From: Caprella mutica
Lineage: Eukaryota > Arthropoda > Malacostraca > Amphipoda > Caprellidae
Assembly (NCBI GenBank): GCA_947561585.1
Contig: CANNZV010002293.1
Coordinates: forward strand, 62,001 to 126,000
Direction of reading: 5' to 3'
Length of the DNA: 64,000 nt
Positions 46,684-59,241 of the stretch are shown here, piece by piece. Numbering within the stretch: the stretch's first letter is position 1; every line of letters starts with the position of its first letter. The position numbers and the translations under genes were made by a program. The notes below the pieces were generated by a model. That model was given only the letters and a program-made list of their open reading frames with translations, did not search any database and was not told the DNA's origin.

Positions 46684-47420
46684 AATATATAATTATATAA
46701 ACAAACATTGAATATTTTATTATGTAATTCACATAATGAATAATTCATTCATTTCTCTATCAATTAGAGAACGTATTATTCTTTTACGTCTCGAGGCTAC
46801 GACTTCAATTTAATCAAGCTAATTAACAAAAGAAATTTAATTATTGTTTTATAACCTCCAGAGTTTTAATTCAATTACTCAAATCCTTTGAAATTCTAGG
46901 GAAATGTAAATGGATAATACTATAAATTAATTATATGAAATATGAATTATTTAGACAAATATTTTAAATGCATAAGAAGTTATATATCTTCGATCGTGTT
47001 TGATATTATTTAAAGTCATTATGAATTATTATTTATCTCTTTACGATTGTATTTCAAATTTAATGTTTATATTATAAATGCATAATTAATTGGCAATTGA
47101 AAAAATTTTCTCTCTCTAATCATCTATCTATAAACATTTATATATTAATTTCAAAATAGTGATAACAATCGTATAATTTTCAGTTAGTTAAAGAAACCGA
47201 TGTGAATATTCAAAACTCTTTATTTTTCTTATACACTTCCTTTCCTGATGTTTTTCTTGATGTAAAATATCATTGCATTCACTCAAAATGAAAAAGAAAA
47301 AGAACTTAATGATTGTAAAATACATTCCAAAGTAATTCTGTAGTTTTTGTGGTAAAATCGCATTGAAAAATGCGCAAAATGTGGCATTGACGAAAAGAGA
47401 AAATAGCATTATATATTAAT
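46684..47420. other. AT-rich spacer
   Basis: No gene recognised. An open frame at 47188-47409 on the minus strand is simple AT-rich coding and unsupported. Confidence 0.5.
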
Positions 47421-47513
47421 CGTAGAGCAAAGAAGCTTATCTTTTATTTCTAATGTTCATTGTCTAAATAAAGATAATTGTTTTTTTAATTATTTAAAGA
47501 AGGTTTGCTTCTT
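47421..47513 (+). mobile_element. 3' tail of a non-LTR retrotransposon, extreme 5' truncation
   Basis: About 93 bp match the 3' untranslated tail of the element at 60644-61875 (61746-61843 there). The two share GTAGAGCA.AGAAGCTTATCT, AATGTTCATTGTCT, AATAAAGATAATTG and TATTTAAAG.AGGTTTGCTT. Copies that keep only the 3' end are usual for LINE insertion by target-primed reverse transcription. It is followed by a T- and A-rich stretch rather than a clean poly(A). Confidence 0.85.
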
Positions 47514-49511
47514 TTCCTTAAAATTTTTTAATAATATATCATTAAATGATGTTGTAAATGGATTTGTTCGAACAAATATGTATCAAAGAATTAACTCTAC
47601 AGTCATGTTTATCTATTGTTAAAAGTCTCCCTTGACTTAATAATGTTTATTTACCTGCTGTTAAAAATTTATTTAAATAATCTCACTAATAAACAATGTT
47701 AGAGATTTCAAAATTAACAGAATTAGATTAACATATAGTATTTATCATGAATATTATCCGAAGACTTCATTCAAAACATCAGTGTTATAATGGGTCTTTT
47801 CATAAGTTGAAAAAAATCACAGCGAGTTATTTTAATTTATAACATCCACTGCTATCTCTTCTCTCTTCACGTAATTTTCGGATTCCATCAAACTTTTATA
47901 CCAACAATTTTGACCTGTGAATATGACATGTAAAATATTTCCTATTTTACTCATATTATTGAGAGCCAGTATTTGATATGGTTAATGCATCTGGTTAAAT
48001 GTATATAGTTAAATGCTACAGAACTGTATTTTGATTCAATAGCAAATGATTTAACTTGTTTCCAATTTATATAACGAAACCATATAATAATTACCATTGT
48101 TTTAAATAAATGTTTATGGAAAGCTATCCGACCAATAAACGGCTAGTAATTTATCAAATCAATTATGAAGAAATTGTTCTTTTGACTGGATGTATTTAAT
48201 CTATGTTTCGCTTGTTTGCAGGAATAACGTCATAAAAACAAAAACATGTATTTTCAAGTATAGACATATAAATCATAAAATACTAATTAGTTTGGTAAAA
48301 GTTTCATAATCATAGATAGAAAATGTACCGCTAGAGAGGCTAAATGTCCTAACGATATACAAATAAATGTACGTACATAACATGTACTAAAATGCCTCTC
48401 CTGAAAAATAGCTCTCTTGGAGTTATGACAGTGTTGTCGCAAACAAGCGGTTTGTTGTCTCCTTAACAATGCATTTGGAACTCCAAAACTTGTGTCAAAG
48501 TCGACAATTTCTCTAGTTTACGACATCCAATTCCTTGGCCTGAAAAAATAAGAAGCGGGAAAAGTGCCAACTTTTACACCCAGTCCTCTAAGTTAAGTTA
48601 TGGTCCACTCCAGTGCGATTAGTTCCTCTTCATTTCCCTCTTTTGAGGAGACATTCTCAAATGTGGTGTTTATATCTCACTTTGAGAGTAACAACAGTAC
48701 TTATCATTCGGCAAATGGAGGATGTACTTTGAATTTGGGAGAAAACACACTCTGAATATCACTCGGGAGTTGATTGCATGATTTATACAACAGTCACTGG
48801 CTAAATTTAAATTCACTGACTAGCGTTAGGCCTGTACGGAAATTGTCAACTAACTTTCTTGGTTTCAACTTATAGTGAAAGAGTTTATCTACAGAAAACT
48901 TAATTCGGGTACAGAAAAGTCGGGTACAGTAAGAGATTTGAAATTAAGTACAAAATTATTTTTTCGGTAGGAGCATATTAAATACACCTAATCTGTCAAG
49001 GTACTGGAATATTTATAAAACTGTAGTTATTTTAAGCCAAATGCTTTGCAATTAGCTGTTTAGTTTTGAAACTGTTTCCAGATAATATAGAATTACAAGA
49101 AGCCTTAGCTACATTATATATTTACAAATTAATCTACTTGAATCTGTTTCACATAGAGATCATCAATTGTAATAGTATTTTTTCTCATTGTGATAAACAC
49201 AAAAATATAATATTTATCAATATTAATATAATTTGTTACATTAACTAATAACAAATTGTTTCTTAAAAGAATACAACTATCGTTATTTCATTCCTTTTAA
49301 CAATATAATAACAAATATGAAGCAGATCAACTCTACATTGTTTCCAGACTTCATTAATAATTCTAATCGGATAAACTGCTCCGTTATAAACCGAAGCCCC
49401 TTCGTTAAAAAACAGAAATTTTAAGACAGTTAGTGATGATGGCAGAATTACAAAGTTTTGGGTGAAAGAGGACAATATTTTAGCTTTTCTAAAGCGATAC
49501 AAAGTACTCTA
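47514..49511. other. AT-rich stretch with one less AT-rich patch
   Basis: No gene recognised. Positions 48380-48850 are richer in G and C than the surroundings, and a 60-codon frame lies at 48287-48469 on the minus strand, but no motif or splice evidence supports coding. Confidence 0.4.
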
Positions 49512-49665
49512 AGATGACTCATATTTAGGCTTTGAAATGACTCATATTTAGGATTTGGGATGACTCATATTAGGCTTCTGGATGATTCATATTCGAGCTT
49601 ATGAATGAATCATATTATTTAGGCTTTTGGATCACTCAAATTTAGGTTTTTAGAGAACATATATT
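49512..49665. repeat. degenerate 25-28-bp repeat with TGACTCAT words
   Basis: Six diverged copies of a unit near GATGACTCATATTTAGGCTT. The first three carry TGACTCAT, an AP-1/bZIP-type site; later copies vary to TGATTCAT, TGAATCAT and TCACTCAA. Unit length drifts, so the array is old. Confidence 0.75.
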
Positions 49666-52600
49666 TGGTTCTAAAGTGAAAGATGAATGGTCTTTCAAAA
49701 AACAATACAAAATCATTCAGCAGTAATATATCAATCGATTCATATTATCAATTATTTCATCTACAAATATATTACATGTGTACTCTTTTCTAGTGTATAA
49801 ATTTATCGATAAAGTATATTTCTATTATTATACACAACCCTAAATTAATTTCACAGTCTGCAGACGAATACGGCATATGATGAAACGCACTTCAGTACTT
49901 CATTTCATAGATATCGAATATCGATAAGAGTTTTTCAGATAGGTTTTAATGTACATTTCTTTTATTACATCACCTACAGTTAAAATGAATCTACAGGTAA
50001 TTGGTAGGTATTATCAGTATTGTTAATCTCATTTCAATAAGTGGCTCTATGTAAATACTTTGATGATTCTTTATTAAACAATTTTAAGTTTTGGTTATGA
50101 TAATACCGAAAAATCATAATTAAAGTTTTACTATATAATGTTTTTGGCAACTGTAATATTCTAGTTATCTATTACTGTTATTTGTTGAACTATGTTTTCC
50201 TTTAATCCACTTATCAATCTTTATGATAAAAGAACATGCATACTTTTTATTCCTCCTAATATTAAAACAAGAAATAATTGGATAAAGTTTCAAAACAACT
50301 TCTTCAAATACTTCAAAATAATTCGTATAATATAAAGACAGTTATAATATATAATAATATAATAACAAAATAAGTGCCTTGTTAGGTATGGTTTCAATAT
50401 AAAACTTTTCACTGAAAATAGCCTAAATTGAGTCGATAAAAGGCACCGAAAATTATATTTAGCGAATATTGCGAAACTTTGATATACTGTTTTATAAGAA
50501 ATGTTTACATTAAATTTGTACTTTTAATTTTCCAAGACATGTTCCAATTTCTCACCAAAACTAAATAGTTATTTACCTTCTTATATCATGTGACTGTAAA
50601 CTTTTAGTTAGCATATATATTAATAATAAAAACTTATAAACAATTTCAATAGAAATTAAAAATGAATTTAGTAAGTTATGAATTATCGGTCAGTATTAAT
50701 GTTGTATGGGAATTATTTTAACGCTATTAGATTGAATGAAATGGCAGTGATTATTTCACAGATTTAGTCACCAGATATGGAATATAATGAGGATGGAATT
50801 GTAATTCTATTCATTTATTGTATTTTTTACGTTAACTGAAGTAATAAAAGTAAATATTCCTATCGGTTTCCTGGCGCTCTTTTTCCATTCCAATTCTTTT
50901 TATGGAAATATATAAGAACATTTTTCAATTCCAGATAAATCTGGAAGGTAGGTTTCAAGTTATTTAAAGCCCCAGAAAATCTCCCTTTTTGTGGAGGTCG
51001 ATATACGAAGATAGAAATTGATATTTCTAACATTAATATTTCAAATATTAAAAAGAATATTAATATTTCAATATAGAGAACTAATCACATAATTTAGGGG
51101 ATAGAAATTGCATTAAGGAATCTAGAAGAAAAATGAATTATAAGTAGAAATTATATAACAATTCAAACGAAAATGTCCGATATTTTGCTGAAAAGTAGAA
51201 GCTAGTCATTTAATTCTTAATGTTTTTATTTGTCATGTTGCAAGTTTCGTATTAAACAAAATTACTCACTCGATTGTGATTGTTATTCATGATTAGAGGC
51301 AGTTTGAATAAAAGCAGTTTTCAAACTTATCAGAACACTAATTTTATCTAAACATAACTTTGTGTTTTTCAGTCTGAATTTAGAATGGATTGATATCTTA
51401 TTTAATGATTATCACTCTGAAACAAATCATAATTATAGTCTCAAATACTGAGGATAACTAATTAAAATAATTTATGTTGAAACAAATAAAGGAAATAGTG
51501 CAATTGGTGTTTTATTAGAAAAAATATTATTTTATTTGTTTTAGAAATAAATTTGTTTATTATAAATTTACTTACATATAAATTAGTATAAAATTTAAAA
51601 TACAGTAATTTCAATAAAATTCGAATGGCATGTTTATGTAATTTCGTTTGTAATTTGAGATTTTAAGTTTCTGATAAATTTACAAGGTGATCATTTTTGA
51701 AAACAGATGATTTATTTTCTCATTTATTGCAATCAGTGGTGGACAACCAGGTTCCAATTCTCTTTTCTCTCATATTTTTTTGATGACTCAACGCATTTCC
51801 AAATTTCGAATTACTCCACAACTCGAACGATTGCGATACCAATCTTTTTTTTAATTGGAAAACTTGATTCGAGAGGAAATTAGACTCTAATTAGCTATAT
51901 ATTTTCAACTTATTTCCTTATATTTAATTCTCAGTATAAACAATTTTAATGGTCTCAATTGATAATGAATTCATTTGAAAAACTTTCAACATGACGCATG
52001 GTTAAAAAGTACAAAATAGTTCGTCTATAATTATAATCTTCTGAAGTTATTTTGACCCTAATTGAGTGAGTTACAATGAAACGATGGAGAAATTGAGTGG
52101 AGGTAATATGCGTTATGGTGGAGCTGCTGAAGATGCTTTGCTAATTAATATAGAGTTGGAAATGGTGAAATAGAAAGTAGATAGTAAGAAGACACTAATT
52201 ATCTGCCTTCTATTACTAATGTCTTTTCAATTATATAACAAATAAAACGACTATAATTAGAATGCTATTTAATGCTTGACATTAAATAGTATTAAAAAAT
52301 GAAATATAAAATGTTTAATCATTAGCCTATACTGTCAAGGTTCAAAAAATGCATAAACTACATTTTGTCATTATATAACTTAATTAAAGCAAGTACCAGA
52401 ATTATTTTATGTCAGATAAGTATAAGTAAGAATTTCATAGTACTTTTGTAAACTCATTGAAACATGGCTGAAATTCATAAATTGTTATTCCTTGTTTTAA
52501 AATTTCTTGAGGCTTGATTTGAACATATTATCCTTTATACTGACAATGATATCAATTTTATGTTTTATTTTCTCCAAATGTATTCCATGGTCCATTTTAA

Positions 52601-55600
52601 GAATTGCCTAACCCATAAAATTAATAATCTTTCTGTTACCAGTTATTTTAAATTGAATATAATTATATGTGTGTTGTGATACGACACTGATAAAGCATTA
52701 GATGATAAAAATATAGAACTATGAATTATAGTGTGCATAATGTATAGACAAAATCTTTACTAACTATAGTATCTATTATCATATATAGTTACCTACCACA
52801 TTTACTCCATTGAACTGCTGACCTCGATGTTACTTTAGTTAATTCCTGTTCGATAATATCTCACGTTAATTATTATGTACTGGCTTGAAGCCTTTAATTG
52901 GAAATCAATTAATAGGAAGACCAGTGATTTATTCACAAGTTTCTCTTTGGAGCTATAAAATAATGGAGTTTTACGATATATAAATGCATGGTATAAAGAA
53001 TATGGTTCTTAGTAGCTATATTATTTGAATGAAAAAGTGTTTTTTGATGCAATTTGAACTTTAATACAATTTTAATTACATAATTTATTCATTAAATATT
53101 AGCTATATGTTAATTGTCTTGTATTTTCAATTCATATTTATATGAGAAATGTTATTATTTATAATGCTTTGCACGTGAATACCAGAGCAGAAAATGCCAC
53201 ATGATGGAACTGAATACCACAAACTCTAAAAGGTATTTATTGAATCAATATACAATCATTTATTGAAAGAATTTCATTGGACAAAAAATAGTAATGAATC
53301 AATTAAAGAATGATTTTTTTTACCCTATAAATGATAGGATCGGGAATTTTAATTATTTTATTATAAATAATCTTTACATAGAATGATAGAGTGTACAATA
53401 GCATTCATTGTGTGAAATTAATGTCAGTTTTATATTATTGCTACACAATGGATTCTTTTCCATGATCTTCAGTAAATTCATTTTATATAATGAACATATA
53501 TTTTTCCTTCCATCAAATTGTAGGGGAAAATGCACATTCATTAATTCTCCATTGTTATATGCCTACAAATATTATTGTGACTGTCGCATATCTGATGGTT
53601 TGAAAGTAATTAAAAAACACATTAATAATAGGTATTCTCATGAGCTGGAATTTATTCTGTAACTCTTTAATTCTTAGTCTTCATTATTTTATTTTCTTAA
53701 AATGAAATTGTCACTATCAAAATACATTAGTCTGGTAAAGTATATAGGCGAAAAAAAAAATAGGAAACAAAATGCTCAATAAAACTGTTTCATCACATTC
53801 TAATTATGTAAATTTCAAATTACAAGTTATTACCTATCAATAATGTAGTCTTCTTGTAATAAACTCTACACAGTCTATTTGTATTTACATTTTCAGGTAA
53901 CATTATAGTCCAAATACGTAATGGATTATTAATCCTAACAATATCCTGCTATATATTGCCACTTCTGATATATATTTAATCCATGGAAAGTAAATGGTTG
54001 AGGATAATCCTTTTCAATGCAATATTCACTTGATATCTAGTTAGAAAAGGTTAACAGAATTGAGTTCATATTAATTATCGATTTATATCATTGTCTGTCT
54101 AATTTTACGGTGTTTCTTAGACCATTCAATCAAATTCATAATATTTATTCACTTTAAAATAAAGAGTTAAAAATAAACTCAAAATGTTTTGGAATGCTAT
54201 TCCTCACAAATATTCATAAATTTAAATTGTTTTAACTGAAAAGAGTAAAATAGATATATTGTGATAGAGTATGAAATTTTTCTGAGTTCCTTCAAAGCTA
54301 CAAAAAAATTATTGGGAGTATTTTGATAAACTTTTAAGTTTGAAAGGAATAGATCTACTTATTGAGATAACAATTCGAATATTTCTCAATATTGAATATT
54401 GAAAAATATATTATTTTTTTAGGATGTGATTCATTCACTTGAATTGTTCCAAGCAGAGCACAAGAAAGTTACAGTGGGCCCATAGAAGATCAAGTGGGTA
54501 GTTCTTACTCTCCTGTCTTCACAGTATAACTTTCTCCCTGGCTAGCAGCTCTGGCTACAGCAGATCTAAGGCCTGTATTCAAAGGGAAGTAGAATTGGAT
54601 CAGCAGACACAGGGAATAAAAATTGGTATTTGACTCAGACAATTTTAAGATATATTTTAATTTATGGCTTTTGCTTAATGGATAAAATATAAATCTATCG
54701 CTGTTTTTTAATTATTTATGATCTAAAATTACTTTTTCTTTTGTATATTTGAGAATCGATTGAATTACAAAATTGTATAAATGTATAGATTACCAAAATC
54801 TGATACGATTCTATTTTTCAAAATTATAATTAATATTCTAATAACAGTTGATGTAAATATTTTTCATCTACATCGGTTTTCCACCATCGGTTTTTAACAA
54901 GCTATATTTAGCTTGTTAAAATCTGTTTTTATATAATTTCTCTAACTAATGTCTATTCCCAGAATATGTTGACCAAGCTTTTCATTTAATGGACATTTTT
55001 TACGTTTGTCAAATTTGTTTTCCTTCTGACTGAAATCATAACATGGTATCATATTTCAAATGATATGATGTTTGCTTATATATAGACATCTTAGACCATT
55101 TATTTATATAGTAGATCAGCAGTTTATTATTAGTAAATAATCTTGTTCTGTAACGGTATAAAGCGTAAAACTTATGATTTTCAGTTTTGTTTAAACATAT
55201 AGATATTAACTACTCATAATTACTACAACTACCTGGTTTATTTGTGGGATTAATTTAAAAAAATAAATAAAAAAAAACTCTATTGATTTACTGATCGACT
55301 AGTTACTTACAGAACTAATACGAATGCCTTCTTTACTTTCAGTAATTGAAGAGAAGATTTTGAAGATATTCACTTATCAAACCATCGACTGAATATTATC
55401 ATTTCGTATGTTGATTAAGTAATTTCAGATTACCAATATTGAGTGTCATTATATCATCTACATATAACGAGTGATGTTCATATTTTGATCTAATAAGTTA
55501 TTGGTTTACAATACTGAGGCGTTCCTTAACAAGTAATTGTATCTCCGTAAGTACAATGTTGAACAACAATGGATCTCTTCAGCAACTTCTCCTCTATTGA

Positions 55601-55926
55601 CTTTGGCATACATGAAAAATTTAGTGCCGTATCTTCCATACATTATAATACGTTAATTATGAATTTTTATTACGTTTATTGTTCATAATGGATCGCAGTC
55701 TATAGCAGCTAGAAACACAATGTACAATTATCTCGAGGTAAATCAATATCTTTTAAAGTATGTATAATATACCTGCTTCCAAAAGGATATAGATTAAATT
55801 ATAAATGCATATGTCACTATTTCGTATTTTTTTAATACACATTTTATTATATTATTTATGATTTTTTTGTAAAATATTGACTGATTTGAGAAATTCTTTC
55901 AACTATAGAGAATGTAGCATAATTAT
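49666..55926. other. long AT-rich non-genic stretch
   Basis: No supported gene over about 6 kb. A less AT-rich patch at 54440-54600 (GTTACAGTGGGCCCATAGAA and after) has no open frame of note. An open frame at 53408-53662 is motif-free. The hairpin at 54892-54921 is listed separately. Confidence 0.45.
54892..54921. other. perfect 13-bp inverted repeat with 4-base loop
   Basis: TTTTAACAAGCTA, loop TATT, then TAGCTTGTTAAAA. It is followed by TCTGTTTTT. The short phrase CATCGGTTTT occurs twice just upstream. Confidence 0.8.
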
Positions 55927-56240
55927 ATTTAACCATGGCTTACTTAATATACACGGCCTGATTTGTTACATATCTCTTCTTAAAACAGAATGCCAGACTT
56001 TTCATTATATTTAATTATAAGGTGTATCATTTACTGAAATCTTCAGTTAGGGTATTAATCAATGCTTTAGTTAAGGTATTAAAACACATTATCAATTATG
56101 TATATTTTAATAACTATATGATTTCCCAATTAACCTAACTAAAACATTAAAACTAAAAATTGTTAAAGTTGAAACAGTAAGGTGTACATTATTTATAAGT
56201 TAAAATTAGAAACATAGCTAAGTCATTTTGATTTCAACAA

Positions 56241-56420
56241 TCAGCCATTGATATGTCTCATAATTTTCTTGAAGGCCACCTCTCTATCTTTCACAGCAGA
56301 TTCTGTAAGTCTCTTCCTTTTTTTGTTGATACAATTATTAGTTATTATTCTATCCACTCGAGATGAATTAACGCTTTGATGTGATTCACAGAAAATTTTG
56401 GTCCTACCCAAAGTCCTCAG
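56241..56420 (-). pseudogene. C-terminal remnant of an unknown gene of the long-TIR element
   Basis: An open minus-strand segment of 59 codons ends in TGA at 56241. It is basic towards its end, with KKRKRLTESAVKDREVAFKK then IMRHING. The upstream frame is broken. It lies between the left terminus and the nested retrotransposon. I do not recognise the family. A DNA-binding tail of a transposase would be consistent with the lysine and arginine content, but this is only inference. Confidence 0.35.
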
Positions 56421-56539
56421 AATTAACTCTACTCAACACATCTCTAAATTAATCAGAGGCAAGAGTCAAACCACCACGTGTGACTCGACAGCAAAAAAGT
56501 TTAAGTTGCAGGTTGCAGCTTAGTCATTTCTTGAAATAT

Positions 56540-57893
56540 TATCCTTTCAAACAAAGGTCCTGGAGTACGAGTCCTCCACTCCACAGACCCATCTGAGTCG
56601 GGATGGACACCGGAAGTTAGGATTGGAGAGGAGCTTCTCAGAAGGGATGACAACCAGAGGTTCCTTGGGGTCACATATGACAGAAGACTCACTTTCGGAA
56701 GACACGTGGATGAGGTGACGGAGAATATGAAGAGTAGGAACTGGTTATTGAGCAGGGTAGCGGAAACAAGCTGTGGCTGAATGAAAGAGGATGCCATTAA
56801 AATTTACAGTGACACAGCGAAGCGTGGTAGAAAACGCCAGTACATCATGGACTCCATGGCTCTCCAAAACTAACCTGGAGAAGGTGGAAAGGGCTGAACT
56901 GTATGCGGAGTAGGAGAACGCCCGAATGAGTAGGAAAGCGCTTGAGACGTTCATGGAGGGAATGGAGGCATGGAATAGCAGGAGAGAAGATGATGGAGGG
57001 GGCTTGCCCTGGAGGTGTGACTCACAAACGAGGAGGTGTGACTCACAAACGAGGAGGTGTGACTCACCAGAGGAGAGATTAAAGAGGTGTTGGACTTGAT
57101 GGTATACACAGACGAATCAGTGGAGAGGGAGTAAAGCTGCGGTGGGAGTGGAATGGTGGTGAGAAGAAGAGAGGTAACGGTTGACCAGTGGGCCGTACCA
57201 GCGGGTGCCTGGTGCATCAGTTTTAGTACGGATAGGAAGGCGATGAGCGAAACGATGTGAGGGCTACTGGATGAGGATTTGAGTAGAGCGGCGGTGGTAA
57301 CCGGCAGCAGATCCTTAGTGGGTGCGTTACAGGAGGATAATGAGGGGCTGGAACTGAGACAGATCAGGAGGAAGCTTTTTAGAGTTGAATGAGGATGGTA
57401 AAACTGGTGTGTGTACTGGGACATAGTGGACTGCAGGGCAATGAGCTGGTGGACGAGAATGTAAGAGGGAGGAGAGATGTATCAGGGGCAGGTGAAGTTG
57501 GACGGAAGACCAAGAGGAGCAGTGATAGACAGAAGGCTGAGGGAGAAGGGGTGCAGGACGCTGATACCAGGAGGAAATATGAGGGGGACAGAGAGAATTG
57601 GGAGCAGAATCGGACTAGAGAAGAGAAAGGTAGACCAGGTCAGATTCCGGTCAGGACACCACCCTGCCATAAGGAGATGGAGGAGTATGGTACAATTGGA
57701 GGTGAAGGCGCAATGTAGGTTTTGCGGGTATGAGGAGGGAAGCAGTGAGCATCTGTGGATGCGGTACCTCCCACTTGAGAGGATATGGATTTGGGAGAAG
57801 TTTTGGGCAGCTACTGGAGGACCTACCACAACAACATCATTCATCGACGCATTTCTACTTTATCACAACGATGTTCCCTGCAACATAGTCTGA
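56540..57893 (+). pseudogene. non-LTR retrotransposon ORF2 3' part (RT end, RNase H, zinc knuckle), decayed
   Basis: The segment is much richer in G than its surroundings. It reads RFLGVTYDRRLTFGRHVDEV then ENMKSRNWLLSRVAETS at 56660-56775, the region after the polymerase domain in jockey/R1-like ORF2 proteins. Then come VCVLGHSGLQGNELVDENVR at 57407-57466, the last RNase H motif with its Asp, and FRSGHHPAIRRWRSM. CRFCGYEEGSSEHL follows, a C-C-H-type zinc knuckle, and the frame stops at 57893. Several frameshifts and stops intervene. A 21-bp unit, AGGTGTGACTCACAAACGAG plus G, is repeated almost three times at 57013-57071. The copy is 5' truncated and dead. It sits inside the long-TIR element, so it inserted later. 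Minus-strand frames here are shadows. Confidence 0.85.
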
Positions 57894-57923
57894 TACTTCT
57901 TCTTCTCAAGTTTAATAGATCCT

Positions 57924-58106
57924 CTAGACATTCAGCACCGTTTCTTTGAATTCTGTCATCAATTTCTCAACCTCTAAATCATTGTGTTGATTAATCTTCA
58001 CATTGTCATCAATACCAAAGCCTTCTTGAACAAAACTTTTGATTTTTAAAATCTTATCTGATGTATTTACATCTTTTATTGACACCAGAAATCTTCCTAC
58101 GCTCAT
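57924..58106 (-). pseudogene. second coding remnant of the long-TIR element, unknown family
   Basis: A 60-codon minus-strand frame starting MSVGRFLVSIKDVNTSDKIL and ending EFKETVLNV. Its amino-acid use is normal for a protein rather than AT-driven. A second minus-strand segment just upstream (about 58148-58250) reads HWCVKLDTYCNDTTVSSALI in another frame, suggesting one gene broken by a frameshift. It lies on the right side of the nested retrotransposon, on the same strand as 56241-56420. I recognise no domain. A plus-strand frame at 58279-58512 also looks protein-like (QPKNWPTIMSWENGEASPTS), and I cannot say which strand is the real one there. Confidence 0.35.
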
Positions 58107-58630
58107 CTGACAATACTGACCATATCTGCGCTTTAGGGATCACTTTGAAATCTGGCAGTTAGAACGAAGTTAAACCATCCGATAGAAGATCTTGAATGAG
58201 TGCTGATGAAACAGTAGTGTCGTTGCAGTACGTGTCTAATTTTACACACCAATGTAAACTTTTCACTATTTCTAAAGTTTGCGTCGTCTTATTTCTTCAT
58301 TCATTGTGAAAACAAAAACTTCCCAGCCCAAAAACTGGCCGACAATTATGAGCTGGGAAAATGGTGAAGCATCCCCGACAAGTGCATTTGTTGACAATCT
58401 TGAATATTTTATTTGCTTGTATTTTAATTATTCATCCGATGTTGTTTCCAATTTTCATCATGCAAATAAAATCATTTTTCACACTTTAAGACAATTGAGA
58501 CGGAATCTATGATACGCAAGTCAATATGTGATCCTTAATTACTACTGTATAATAAAAAGTCTAGCCTTCTATTTCAAGAAGAGAAATGTAACAAATCAGG
58601 CCGTGTATATTAAGTAAGCCATGATTCAAC

Positions 58631-59052
58631 ATATCATAATTTTAACCTAGCTAAACTTTTAAACCTGAAACCATTTGATTTCTTGTTGCAACTGTAGACA
58701 TGCATATTTATTAATATTATTTTGCCATCTTTCCAACGAATATAAAGAATGGTGTGAAATGGAATTCAATTTGAAAATAAAAATACAATTTATATCTAAT
58801 GTATTTTAATTGCAACCAAATCATCAAATAATTTCTATAAACTTTTTACACATTTTTTATCTTCTATTGTATAGAAATCTTTTTAAAAAACTCTTCAAAT
58901 ATATACCAAAAGTGTTCCAATTCACTATATTCACTTCAGATGGATCATTCCAATCAATTTGTGTTCATTTTCAGATGATGTAGTTATAGGTTTGGTTTGA
59001 AGTTCTATCAGAGCTTCTCACCTACAGAGTGAAGTCAAATCCTGTCACTGAT
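58631..59052. other. AT-rich spacer
   Basis: Nothing recognised. Confidence 0.5.
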
Positions 59053-59241
59053 GTACTTGTGATGTCATTACAGTGATGTGGAGAACACACTTGCTGTACG
59101 TATGATGTCATAACAGTGATGTGGAGAACACACTTGCTGTACTTATGATGTCATAACTGTGATGTGGAGAACACACTTGCTGTACTTATGATGTCATAAC
59201 AGTGATGTGGAGAACACACTTGCTGTACTTATGATGTGAAG
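59053..59241. repeat. 43-bp minisatellite with TTATGATGTCATAA, 4.4 copies
   Basis: Four full units of 43 bp start at 59053, 59096, 59139 and 59182, with a partial fifth. The unit includes GTACTTATGATGTCATAACA and GTGATGTGGAGAACACACTT. Each carries TTATGA-TG-TCATAA or a close variant, a near-palindrome related to bZIP (CRE/ATF) sites. The unit length equals that of the 9.7-kb array, but the sequences are not clearly related. Confidence 0.95.

Larger units (their letters stand above)
55934..58623. mobile_element. 2.7-kb long-TIR DNA element carrying a nested retrotransposon
   Basis: Inverted terminal repeats of about 77 bp start CATGGCTTACTTAATATACA and continue CGGCCTGATTTGTTACAT and TCTCTTCTT, with few mismatches (55934-56010 and 58547-58623). 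Flanks ATTTAAC (55927-55933) and ATTCAAC (58624-58630) may be a target duplication with one change. The interior holds two minus-strand coding remnants, separated by a plus-strand non-LTR retrotransposon fragment. I do not recognise the element's own gene, so the superfamily is open. Confidence 0.85.

Noticed and set aside
57482..57844. Minus-strand frames over the RNase H-type retrotransposon (56501-57844)
   Set aside because: The plus strand carries the polymerase-end, RNase H and zinc-knuckle motifs. The minus frames are their complements.
1..59241. A common ancestor for the 24-, 32- and two 43-bp repeats, which share words such as GTGATGATGTAC and CACTGTGAT
   Set aside because: The shared words are short and rich in GAT/GTG, and flanks are unrelated. 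By eye this is not beyond chance.
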